64,000 nucleotides of DNA, taken from the NCBI GenBank assembly GCA_946807835.1, contig OX327710.1, forward strand, positions 19,146,501-19,210,500, written 5' to 3'. Made by a program: the position numbers and the translations under genes. This DNA comes from Ailanthus altissimus. Its lineage: Eukaryota; Streptophyta; Magnoliopsida; Sapindales; Simaroubaceae. Positions 46,561 through 57,345 of the stretch are shown here, in pieces (within the stretch, counting starts at the first letter, position 1; every line of letters begins with the position of its first letter). The notes under the pieces were generated by a model, which saw only the letters and a list, made by a program, of their open reading frames with translations, was not told where the DNA came from and searched no databases.

Positions 46561-47989
46561 AGATGAACACTTGAAATTAAATATTTAATAAGGATTTTAT
46601 ATCATTGTTTTATATTGCTAGTGTATTTAACCTCCCTAACTTAAGGTATGTTTACAATATTGTACATAATTAGCTTTTAACTATTTTGTGGTAGGTTTGA
46701 TAAAATAGGCATAAGTTTTTACCTACAGATTCAATTGGAGTGATTCTTAATCCTATGAAGATCTGACTCAATGGGATAATATTTAGAATTTCATAAAGTA
46801 TTTGAAATTCGAGTATTTAGAGGTTGAAAATGGCCTAGAACTGAACTGATCTGCAGTACAGGCCCAGCCCAAACAGTCATCAATATTTGACTCATAACTA
46901 TAGAAGCACGTATCTAATACGTATGAGATAACTCAATTTGAAAATATAAGAGACTTATATACAACTTTTATGTTTTGAATGATAGCTAATTCGGATCACA
47001 TCAATTCCAAATTGAATAATCAAATGGGTGCATTAATGATAATTAATATAAATTATTTGTCACAATTCTTGTATTTTATCATCCAAGTAGTTCTCTTTTC
47101 ATTTGTCTCGATTTATCCATATTTTTTTATAAATATGTAGTATGTTTATGCACAAAAAATGTAATTAGAGAGCTAAATTTTAGTTCAAAATACTTATTTT
47201 TTGTATTATCTCTTTATAATATTATTTCTTTTGTTTACTATTCTAAAGTCATGTTATCTATTTTTTCATTTCTTTTTTTTTTTTTAGTTTTATTATGTTC
47301 AAATAATTTTCTTTATGCTAAGATGAAATGGTAAAACTCTTGGTAAGGTAATAAGATATACTTAACTTTTATTCATGAACTTAATGTTTCATTCTTAAAT
47401 TATACAAATTTATATATGATGTATTTATTTTATTTATAATATTAATACCTTTTCTTCTAAAGTTGTATTTTAATTTATTATAAACAATTTTTATAGTTGC
47501 CACAATGAATTCTGGAAACCATTTACAATATTTGACATATATACCATTTCTTGTAAAGTAAGAGTCTTAATTTATTGTAAACAAATATAAATATTGGCAT
47601 AATAAATACTTGAACCCATTTATAAGATTTGATGTATAATAATTTTAAAAAATAAATACTAGTTAATATATAAATAGTGATGAACTTTAATTGTGATATC
47701 TTCCGGTTAAAACCTCCTTCATGTGAGGATTTCAATTGAGTTATAAAAAGAGTTGAATATATTCTTACTTCATATACCAAGAGTGGATCCCCATAACTTT
47801 AGCTTTTATTTTAATTGGTTAATTTAATTAATATTACAAACATCTTATACTGTATTAATTATCTTTAAAGTATTTATAGTTTGTAATTTTAATTCCACTT
47901 CCCTGTGAATTGATCCCGTTCACACCGAGTTATTTATTACTTTGACAATCGTGTACTTGGGAATAAACTCATATATTCTGGATGTGTCA
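46561..47989 (+). mobile_element. LTR-like insertion, 1.43 kb, inside the reverse transcriptase
   Basis: It splits the reverse transcriptase between its DL(G)A and ANRILGMD segments. The 5-bp sequence AGCAG flanks it on both sides (46556-46560 and 47990-47994), a target-site duplication. The ends are near TGAACAC and GTGTCA, loosely inverted. The interior is non-coding, and its right part has CTTCCCTGTGAATTGATCCC and CGTGTACTTGGG, motifs of the leader next to Ty3/gypsy-like LTRs. It is probably a solo LTR or a deletion derivative; strand is given as that of the host element. Confidence 0.6.
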
Positions 47990-48870
47990 AGCAGCAAATA
48001 GAATATTGGGTATGGATATTATAATGGAAAAAAGAGATGCTATCTTCTTATCTCAACAGCGATATATATTCAAAATCTTAGAGAAGTTTGGTATGTTCAA
48101 TGCAAATGCTGTCTCTACTCATTTGGTCATGCATTTCAAACTTTCAACAGCACAGTCGCTGACATTCGAAGAGGAGAAACTGCAGATGAGTAATGTACCG
48201 TATGCAAGCGTTGTGGGGAGGGTCATGTATGCAATGGTTTGCACAAAACCAGTCATAGTACAGGCTGCAAGTGTGGAGAATATATACATGACAAATCTGA
48301 GTAAGGTTCACTGGCTTGTAGTGAAGTGGATTTTGAGATACTCAAGAGGATGTCGAATCATGGGTTGATGTATAAAAGGGATGAGGACAACAGTGTAATG
48401 ATAAGAGGATACATAGACTCAAATTATACAAGTGATCTAGATAAGAGAAAATTGTTGATGGGTTAAGTATTCACAGTGTTTGGGTGTCGTGTGTATTAGA
48501 GATCAATTCGACAACATGTGGTTGCACTATCTACCACAGAGGCAGAGCACATAGCTGTTGGAGAAGCTATTAAAGAGGCCATATGGTTGAAAGGTATATG
48601 TGCGGAGGTAATGGCTATTGAAGATGTGAACACTGGTGTATATTATGACAGCCAGAGTGCCATACACCTAAGTAAGCATTAAGTGTTTCACGAGAGGTCT
48701 AAACACATTGATGTGCAGCTCCATTATATTTGAGCAATTGTCTAAAGTAGTGAAGTTAGTCTAACGAAAATAGCGTCGTTTGAAAATCCTACTAACATAT
48801 TGACTAAACCACTGTCCTTAGTTAAGTTCATTCTATGTAAGGACTTAATTGGAGTTACTACTATGCCAGG
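47990..48870 (+). pseudogene. Ty1/copia reverse transcriptase end and RNase H remnant
   Basis: Continues the element interrupted at 46560: ANRILGMDIIMEKRDAIFLS, then NVPYASVVGRVMYAMVC, HWLVVKWILRY, a damaged RNase H with VALSTTEAEHIAVGEA and IKEAIWLKGIC, YYDSQSAIHLSKH and the terminal SLVKFILCKDLIGV. Several in-frame stops are present. Joining across the insertion restores the reading frame, so the insertion came after integration of this element. Confidence 0.85.
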
Positions 48871-48938
48871 GTGACCAAAGATGTGGATATGGGAGATCGA
48901 CAATACTTTGTGAATGATTTTGAATTAAGGAAGGGATT

Positions 48939-49521
48939 TGTAAGAAAATTAATTAAAAATTATTGTAATATAAATCGAGAAAGCAAGACAGAAGCAAAAT
49001 TAGGCAATTGGAGAAGGCGCGACTACTTAGGGTTGGGTGTCATGGCCCTCGCAAGCTGACAACTGAGCCGCGACGCTAGGAGCCTTGCACCAAGCCGTTG
49101 GTGCGGGAAAAGTGTTTTTCGTTTTAAGTTCATTTCCTACTTGTTTCAGGGTTTCCTAAAAATGACTCTCATACATTTATGGTTAACTTAGGTCGTCCTA
49201 AAGCCCATATAAAGTCCATCTTTTAGCTTGTAAACACATCTAAGTGATATTGATGGTGATCATCACAACAATCTTAGTGATTTGTGAACTTTGTGATTCT
49301 TAGTGAGAGAAACCCATAGTTTACAAGAAATGGTGAGTTTTTTTCTTGTAAAAGGCATGCTTTGTGAGTGCCTTGCGATTCAATAATAAGATAGTGTGAT
49401 CTTGATTCGCTGTAGACGTAGGCAAGTTGTCGAACCATTTAAATTCTTTGTTTAGTTGTTTAGTTGCTGCGCTATATACCTTGGGTTTATTACTTGTTCG
49501 ATTGCCTTTACTTCAATAAAA
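48939..49521 (+). mobile_element. Ty1/copia LTR shared by two internal regions
   Basis: Starts TGTAAG directly after a purine tract (AAGGAAGGGAT, polypurine-like) that ends the first element. It is followed by TAGTATTAGAGCC at 49522-49534, a decayed initiator tRNA-Met primer-binding site that begins the second. It holds a TATA-like CCATATAAAG near 49204 and an AATAAAAT just before its end. It therefore serves as 3' LTR to the left and 5' LTR to the right. Confidence 0.65.
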
Positions 49522-49559
49522 TAGTATTAGAGCCATGTTTACTTGTTTATGTTGTCAAT

Positions 49560-50586
49560 TCTTTAACAAAAGAAGACAAAGCTTATGCTTAAGACAGTTT
49601 CAACACCATAAATTGTGATAGCAGAAGTGGAATATGAGATAAGACCTGATATGCACTCGAGTCAGCACTTCAAAGAAACAACTTCGGGGGATGGACTTTA
49701 AACCCCTATAAGTGCTTAAAAAACTAGCAAATAATAAAGTAGAACTCCAGAGTCAGAACTTGAAGAATACAAGTTAACTAGAGATAGACTAAGAATGATG
49801 TTTAAGCTACCAATAGAGTATGGTCATGCATACTTAATTATTCATGCCTATAATGTAACCCATGCTATTAAATATAATGAGCCTATTGAAATTGTATAAA
49901 GAGGCTATAAGAAGTATTAATAATGAGACGTGACAGCATGCTACAGAAGGAGAGATTAGTTCTCTTAAGAAAAATAAGACATGGGAGTTAGTGGCTAACC
50001 CAGATGGTAAAAAACTAGTTGGGGGTAAGTGGGTTTACAAAGTTAATGAGGGGATTTCAAGTGTAGAGCCTACTAGATTTAAGGTTAAGTTAGTTGCACA
50101 AGATTTCACTCAAAAAAATGGTGCATAATGTATACGATGGTATACTAACCAGAAAGCTATAAGAAATACATGTGGCGGCACTATTAACTACAAGGAATTA
50201 TACAGTTATTGGAGAAGCTATTAAGGAGGCTATATGGTTGAAGGGAATATGTTTGGAGCTAGTAACAACGAATGAAGTGAAAGCTTGTGTGCATTATGAT
50301 ATCCATAATGTTATACATCTAAACAAACATCAAATGTTTCATAAGAGATCAGAATACATTGATGTAAAGTTATATTTCATCAGAGACATTATACAAAGTG
50401 GTGAAATTAGTCTATTAAAGATACCAAAATCAGAAAATCCTATGAATATATTAATTAAGTCACTGCCTTCAGTTAAGTTCAGTTTGTGCAAGAACTTAAC
50501 TGGAATCAATGTCGAGTAGTTAAGCGAGAGATGTGTAGAAGATAGATCCTAAAAAAGCCTTAGAGATTTTAAATCAATGAGGGGAT
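49560..50586 (+). pseudogene. Second Ty1/copia internal region, heavily deleted
   Basis: After the primer-binding site come weak gag remains. Pieces of the reverse transcriptase N-terminus follow at about 49935-50128 (SLKKNKTWELV, KLVGGKWVYKVNEG, FKVKLVAQDFTQKNG), then directly RNase H at 50172-50519 (GEAIKEAIWLKGICLEL, HKRSEYIDVKLYF, SVKFSLCKNLTG). Most of gag, protease, integrase and the reverse transcriptase core are missing. It ends in TGAGGGGAT, a polypurine tract before the next LTR. Confidence 0.8.
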
Positions 50587-51137
50587 TGTAAAGAATAGTG
50601 ATTAAAAATTATGTGTAATATGATTTTTAGTCTAGCCATAGAGAAAGAAACGACATGGTGTCGAGAATAAGGCAAAAGGTCGAAGTTAGAAATAAAGTTG
50701 AAGGTTTAAAATTGGATGTTAATTCCATGTATGAGCATTGTTGTGCTAAACTACTCAGTGCCACGACGTCTTAGTTAGAAACTCCATAGCTGGGGTGCCA
50801 ATGCGGGTTACCTTTTTGAAACTTTTTCTATTTTAAACAGCCTAAATTTTTATCTTTATACAACTCAGACTAAGGTTTGATTAGAATGAGAAAAACTATA
50901 AATAGACTCTTATTTTGGATTGAGAGGCATCACTAAAATAAGAAAACATTCATTGTTTTCCTAAGAGAGATATTTGTAATTTAATAAAAGAGCCTAAGAT
51001 CTTGATCCACCATAGATGTAAGTAATTGTCGAATCACGTAATTCTTGTATTGTATGCTTTGATTTGTGGTTTTATTTCTTCTTTGATCTTTTGTGAATTC
51101 TTCATTCTCAATTACTTGTGTGTGAATAGTCCTAACA
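50587..51137 (+). mobile_element. Ty1/copia LTR, third of three
   Basis: Starts TGTAAAGAATAG after a polypurine tract and ends CCTAACA. The first 40 bp resemble the LTR at 48939 (TTAAAAATTAT, TGTAATAT). The middle differs, so it is a related but distinct subfamily. A further copy, itself interrupted, lies at 56475-57345. Confidence 0.6.
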
Positions 51138-52033
51138 AATTCCTTCAGTTTAACTTGAAGGAACAGTCATGTTTTTTGACACTGTTGTTCTTGATACATC
51201 CTTTGATGAAAGAAACTATGAGTCTTTTGTCTCCTTTGGTGGATTATTCTTATGTGATATTTTGCAATGAAAAAAACAGAGAAAGATGAAAGAAATAAGA
51301 CAAAGAAAATGAAATTCAATGTAGGTTGTCAATATATTGTTTACACATGGAGATTAGTTACATTTTATCTTTGAAAAAAGAAACTTATAAGATTTGGAGT
51401 GCTAGATTTTAGTTCGCAGAATTTGTGGATGTGACTTCTACAAAATGTGTTTCATTTCCATCATCTCATTTTACACTCAATACCTAGTTATATAGAATTC
51501 AAAATAATAGTTATTATCTTAAAATTAATGTTAGAATTGGTAATTCAAAATTGAGTTTGAATTTGATTTTGAATTAAAAGTTTATGAAGAGTCGATATGT
51601 GATTAAGAACGCAATAGAATGACAAAAAAAAGAGCAAAATAGAAAGTTGGAAGTGAGGAAGAGCACGAAAGTACAAATAGAGATGTGTCCAAGTATGAGC
51701 ACTGCAACACTAGCTTTTGAGCAACGTGGTTCTAAAATCATTAAGCCCAATGATGCTGAGTTAGGTCAAAATCATATTTGGCACCGTGACACTGTATTTG
51801 AAGTGCCACGACGTTGTCTATTCAAAAAACCGTCTTTTAAAATTCAATTGTATATACATATCTTTTTGAAGTAAAGCAACTAAATGAATAAAGTAAACTT
51901 TATTTTTTTTAATTAGTTTGTTACTTCAGTTGATAGAAATTTTTTGAACAAACATGCAGGTCAAATGTTTGCACTACAATTTAAGATCTGAGGACTTCAT
52001 AAGTGTAAAATACTATCACAGGGCTGATGCAAA
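51138..52033. other. Intergenic, with possible LTR relic
   Basis: About 51540-51830 shows scattered similarity to the 50587-51137 LTR (AGTATGAGCACTGCAACACT, GTGCCACGACGT). The 87-codon frame at 51026-51289 starts in the LTR and has no domain. Confidence 0.35.
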
Positions 52034-52048
52034 CATCAGATACCTATG
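52034..52048. repeat. 15-bp direct repeat, left copy
   Basis: CATCAGATACCTATG occurs here and at 54694-54708. The right copy is followed by unrelated DNA; the left copy is followed by a T run, as expected for an inverted retroposed segment with an A tail. Confidence 0.6.
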
Positions 52049-52399
52049 AATTTTTTTTTATCAAATGATATGATGCCATGTGGCATTTTTGTTTTCTATT
52101 TAATTGATCAATTTTTTTATTTGTATCAAAACCGAACCGAAACCAACTAATTTTTTTTTACTTCTTATTTTATTTTAAATAGATTGACTTATTTATTAGT
52201 TAACACTAAACTGAACTGATTGGTTCAATTCAATCCAAATCAATTTTGTTAGTTTTTAATTTTTTTTTCACCCTTAGATGGCAATTTTACTTGGTAAGTT
52301 ATTTATCTACCTTTTTTTTTAACATGGTTTCTTACTTTAACTCTAATATATTTTCATTCATTTATATATAGCGCAACACCTTACATGCAACCATATTTG
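52041..52399. repeat. 359-bp direct repeat, left copy
   Basis: From TACCTATGAATTTT to ACCATATTTG, nearly identical to 53635-53993, with a few substitutions and T-run length changes. It flanks the duplicated retroelement segment. The ends are not of TG/CA type, so it is probably not an LTR. Confidence 0.85.
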
Positions 52400-52400
52400 G

Positions 52401-53638
52401 TCATGCTTGTTTGCTAAAGAAGTTATTATATGGGTTAAAGCAATCACCTAAACAGTGGTATAACAGATTTGATGAGTTTATGATGACTTGTGACTTTAGT
52501 AGGAGCAAGTATGACGAAAGCGTGTACTTTAAGAGCTTGAGTTGTGGGATGATGTATTTGCTTATATACGTCAATGATATGTTGATTGCGTGAAAAGACA
52601 TTAAAGAGATACAGAAACTCAAGAAGCAGTTATGTGACGAGTTTGAAATGAAGGATTTGGGAGCAGAGATGAGCACTTGAAATTAAATATTTAATAAGGA
52701 TTTTATATCATTGTTTTATATTACTAGTGTTTTTAACCTCCCTAATTTAAGTATGTTTACAATATTGTACTTAATTAGCTTTTAACTATTTTATGGTAGG
52801 TTTGGTAAAATAGGCATAACTTTTTACCTAAAGATTCAATTGGAGTGATTCTTAATCTTATGAAGAGCTGATTCAATGGGATAATATTTAGAATTTCACA
52901 AAGTATTTGAAATTTGAGTATTTAGAGGGTGAAAATGGCCTAGAACTGAACTGATCTGCAGTACAAGCCCAGCCCAAACAGTCATCAATATTTGGCCCAT
53001 AACTATAGAAATACGTATCTAATACGTATGAGATAACTCAATTTGAAAAGATAAGAGACTTATATACAACTTTTATGTTTTGAGTGATAGCTAATTCGGA
53101 TCACATCAATTCCAAATTGGATAATCAAGTGGGTGCATTAATGATAATTAATATAAATTATTTGTCACAATTCTTGTATTTTATTATCCAAGTAGTTCTT
53201 TCTTCATTTGTCTCGATTTATCTATATTTTTTTTATAAATAGGTAGTATGTTTATGCACAAAAAATGTAATTAGAGAGCTAAATTTTAGTTCAAAATACT
53301 TATTTTTTGTATTATCTCTTTGTAATATTATTTCTTTTGTTTACTATTTTAAAGTCATGTTATCTATTTTTTCATTTCATTTCTTTTTCTTTAATTTTAT
53401 TATGTTCAGGTAATTTTCTTTATGCTAAGGTGAAATGGTGAAACTCTTGGTAAGGTAATAAGATATACTTAACTTTTATTCATGAACTTAATGTTTCATT
53501 CTTAAATTATACAAAATTATATATGATGTATTTATTTTATTTATAATATTAATACATTTTTTTCTAAAGTTGTATTTTGATTTTTATAGTTGGCACAATA
53601 AATTCTTGAAACCATTTACAAGATTTGGCATATATACC
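52401..53638 (+). mobile_element. Second copy of 46295-47545 (reverse transcriptase piece plus LTR-like insert)
   Basis: This 1,238-bp segment repeats the reverse transcriptase piece (LLYGLKQSPKQWYNRF to YVNDMLIA) together with the junction into the LTR-like insertion, then about 970 bp of that insertion. Because it copies an already interrupted element, it is younger than both. Divergence is a few per cent. No terminal structure of its own is seen. Confidence 0.9.
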
Positions 53639-53993
53639 TATGAATTTTTTTTTTATCAAATGATATGATGCCATGTGGCATTTTTGTTTTCTATTTAATT
53701 GATCAATTTTTCGATTTGTATCAAAACCGAATCGTAACCAACTAATTTTTTTTTACTTCTTATTTTATTTTAAATAGATTGACTTATTTATTAGTTAACA
53801 CTAAACTGAACTGATTGGTTCAATTCAATCCAAACCAATTTTGTTAGTTTTTAATTTTTTTTTCACTCTTAAATGACAATTTTACTGGATAAGTTATTTA
53901 TCTACCTTTTTTTTAACATGGTTTCTTACTTTAACTCTAATATATTTTCATTCATTTATATATAGCGCAACACCTTACATGCAACCATATTTG
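53635..53993. repeat. 359-bp direct repeat, right copy
   Basis: Right-hand partner of 52041-52399. The junction with the inserted segment shares ATACC with the source locus. Confidence 0.85.
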
Positions 53994-55145
53994 ATCTACA
54001 TGACGATAATTTGATAGACATTGATTCGGTCTCGTGAAATCTTTTCAAAGTAGTACAAAATGGAATGGAGTGATCAGGACCAAGACCATCACAACGACAG
54101 TAACAAAGCTACAAGTGGATCCCTTTTCATCATCTCTGGGGTACACGCCCTACTTGAGAGCGAGGACGGTCCACTTGCCAATGTGTAATAGTTATTTTGT
54201 TTTTGCTTTGCATAATAGTTAAATTTGATTGTAACATTTGATTTTAATTTAGTGTATGTACGTCTAAGTTGTCGGCCTAAGCACTGATTCTAATTTAATT
54301 ATTTAATTAAAATTGATTTGTTTTTTTATAAATAAATTCGTATATTAGTAATATTTGACTTCTTAAAAACTATCGGATTAATTTTTCTTTTAAATTTATT
54401 TATTTTTTATTTTAATTTATTATAAACTCTATATATATATTAAATTATTTATTAATAAAAATAAAATATAATATTTTGATAAAACGCTTAATAGTAAAAT
54501 GCTTGTAGCTCAATGAATATATACCTTGATAACTTTTTATATGCATTTTAGCCTGTTGCTATAATTTGTTTTTCCTAATTTTGTAATGTGCTTGAGAGGT
54601 ATCAGATATGCAAGCCTTCCATTTAATTATTGAGGGCTTGTATATATGTATTTGCAAATTGCTTGGAGTTTTTATTCAAAATGACATAAGAGTCATCAGA
54701 TACCTATGTAACCGACAAGTTAATTTGTGGTCCTTTAGTTAATAAGTAATATATACAATTTACATACAGGAGTAAAATATTTTAATGTTCAAAATTTAAA
54801 GGTTAATTATAATTCAAAAGCCCACTTTCTTATATTTTTATTAAAAAAAGAAAAGTATTGTTGTTTTAAAATAGATTTCTTTTAAATAATTAAATATTGA
54901 TACTTTTAAGTAAAAGTTTATATGTATTTTAACTTGTAAAGACTGATAATTCGTAAAAGACCAAACTTAGTCCACGTTTAAGATACAAGATGACTAAAAC
55001 TTAGGACAAAAATTAAAAAAAAAAATGCCATCCTTTCTCTTTGTTTAGAGAAATATGCTGATAATCACAAAAGCCATAAATTTAGTGACATTGGACTCGC
55101 CGTCCCCCTTCGCCAGTGTTGCTGCCCTCTCTCCAAGGACAACCA
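53994..55145. other. Intergenic, includes right 15-bp repeat at 54694-54708
   Basis: A somewhat GC-richer piece at 54040-54190 could be a gene relic but has no recognisable domain. The rest is AT-rich. Confidence 0.4.
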
Positions 55146-55865
55146 TGTTAAGGCAAATAAAATTTCACATTGGTTAAAAATGGGGAGGATTATGGGTTTA
55201 TAAGGAGTAAACCATATCTCTATTGGTTTGAGGCCTTTTGGGTAGAGTCCAAGAGTAAAACCATGAGGGCTTAGGCCCAAAGTGGATAATATCATACCAA
55301 TGTGAAAATATATGTGGTTTGTTGGACTCCTGACAGTGGTATCAGAGCTATGCCCCGGTGTTGCCATGTGGTGGAAATCCTCGGTGCCGAATGAGAAGAT
55401 AGTGAGCCTGGTATTCTCTAATGTTTGCGATAGATTCGTGTAGTGCTCTATAGACAGGCGCTGTTGTGCTTCGGGCTTCACGTAAGGCGTGTATGGCTAA
55501 CACAGTGATGCGAAGTTGACCTGATAGAGCGGGCTCTCAATAGTAGGCGGTACTCTGGTGCTTCACATAAGACGTGAGCGGTCAACGCAGTGAAGATTAG
55601 TAGCAGACTGTTGGGAGAGCGGATGGAAATATCATTTGAGGGGAGGTTAAGTGATCATTTGTTCGAGGGGAGGATTGTTAAGGCAAACAAAGTCCCACAT
55701 TGGCTAAAAATGGGAAGGATCATGGGTTTATAAGGAGTAAACCATATCTCCATTGGTTTGAGGCCTTTTGGGTAGAGCCCAAGAGTAAAATCACGAGGGT
55801 TTAAATCCAAAGTGAACAATATCATACCAATGTAGAGATATATGTGATTTGTTGGACCCCTGACA
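55146..55865 (+). mobile_element. Complete TRIM retrotransposon, 720 bp
   Basis: Two 190-bp terminal repeats (55146-55335 and 55676-55865), each from TGTTAAGG to CTGACA, flank a 340-bp non-coding centre. TGGTATCAGAGC at 55337-55348 is an exact initiator tRNA-Met primer-binding site, and GAGGGGAGGA at 55665-55674 is the polypurine tract. AACCA is duplicated on both sides (55141-55145 and 55866-55870). There is no coding capacity, so it depends on enzymes from other retroelements. The two repeats differ at roughly 20-25 sites, all transitions by my reading. Confidence 0.95.
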
Positions 55866-56474
55866 AACCATTCAGATGGTAACAAGAAGAAACAAAATCT
55901 TTTACTTGTATATTCTTTTTGGAACTGTTTTCGATTCTTTTTTATTTATTTTTTTGTTGAATTACTTTTGTGCTTTTGGTTTTTGTTTCTGAGTTTTGTG
56001 TGTATGAAGTTCTTTTTTTATTGTTTTTTTTTAATGTCGCCTGCGATGTATGGTTATTTCTTTTTTTCCTTTTTTTGAGTTCTTTTATGGCCATTCTTGT
56101 TTGATTCTAGTTTCTCTTTTTGTTCTTCTTTGTAAAAAAATTGCTTCATCTTTTTTTCTTCTTTTTTGGTTTGTTGGTAAATGGAGACATGGGGTTTTTA
56201 GGTATGGGTTTGTGGTATGTATTCTATTTTCTTCGTTTTTTTCTTGCTAGGTTTGCTATTTCAAATCATGGAACTATGTTTGCATTTCTATTTTGATAAA
56301 TTTTTAATCGTCTTATTATTTTCTTTCAGCTTCTATGGGACGTTTAAACCCAAGCGTGTTGAAGCAAAAATCAAGGATGGTAATATGGTACATTCATCTG
56401 GTTGATAGCACTAGCATGCTCTATTTTTCTGCCCAGAGGAATAGCATGATCACTAGGAAATCATGGCTTCAATT
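55866..56474. other. Intergenic, T-rich
   Basis: T-rich stretch with a possible splice acceptor (TTTCTTTCAG) near 56320-56330 followed by about 130 bp of more balanced composition. Small frames at 56050-56538 have no domain. It could be a gene relic that also spans the TRIM insertion site. Confidence 0.3.
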
Positions 56475-57345
56475 TTATAAAAAAATGATAATTAAAAATC
56501 ATGTGCAAAATGATTTTGAATCAAACCATAGAAAATGAGATGACGTGATATAAAAATTAAAGTAGAAGGTCAAGTTAAGACTGAAGTTGGAGGTTTAGAA
56601 GTGGATGCTGATTTTAGGTTTGAGCATTGCAGCATTAAATTGTTAAGTTCTATGATATTAGTGAGAAATTTTAATTTTTTAATTTAATTTTTTAATGCCA
56701 ACGTAGCGATGACAATTCGTGTAAATCAATCATAATAATATCATGTTAATATATAGTATTAACAATTTTTTTATTATATTTGTATACGATTCGTTTATTA
56801 AACGAATTAGACACTTAAATACAAATTTAATTTGTTTAATATTCGAATTACATGACATGACATGATTAAATACGTTTAAATAAATGGATCAAATTCAATT
56901 GATTTATATGATTATACACAATTATATTCGTTTAAACGAATATTATTACATAATTTGATTTGTTTATTAGATGTAACCTAAACGAATAAATACACGAATA
57001 CGATTAGTTTATTAAACATGACTTAAATGAATTAGAGAATCGTCGACTTCAAACACGAATTCGATACGATTAATAAATGAGTAACACAAATTTAATCCGT
57101 TTATTAATCATGTCAATTTTTTTTATTCATATTCACTTAAAATGTGTCAAATAATAGTGTTATAACCTATTTTTTCACCTCTACGCCAGTGCGGGTTATC
57201 CTTTTATAACTCTTCCCATTTTAAGCAACTTAAACTTCTTTCCTTTGTACAACTCTAACTAGATTTTGATTACAATGAAAAAGACTATAAATAGACCGTA
57301 TATTAGTTTAAGTGGCACCACCAAAATAAAAGAATATTTATTGGT
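56475..57345 (+). mobile_element. Ty1/copia LTR of the 50587 subfamily, interrupted
   Basis: About 56475-56682 and 57181-57345 match consecutive parts of the 50587-51137 LTR (TTAAAAATCATGTG, then GCGGGTTATCC and ACTATAAATAGAC). The middle 500 bp is foreign. No internal region is attached, so it is probably a solo LTR. Confidence 0.65.
56683..57180. mobile_element. Insertion in the LTR, rich in palindromic blocks
   Basis: About 500 bp with repeated TTCGTTTATTAAACGAAT-type palindromes and ACACGAAT blocks on both strands. This style is known from non-autonomous hAT-like elements of plants. The ends were not resolved. Confidence 0.45.

Noticed and set aside
52041..53993. A small LTR retrotransposon with 359-bp LTRs
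   Set aside because: The repeats lack TG/CA ends, a target-site duplication, a primer-binding site and a polypurine tract. The interior is a copy of a distant locus with microhomology at both joins.
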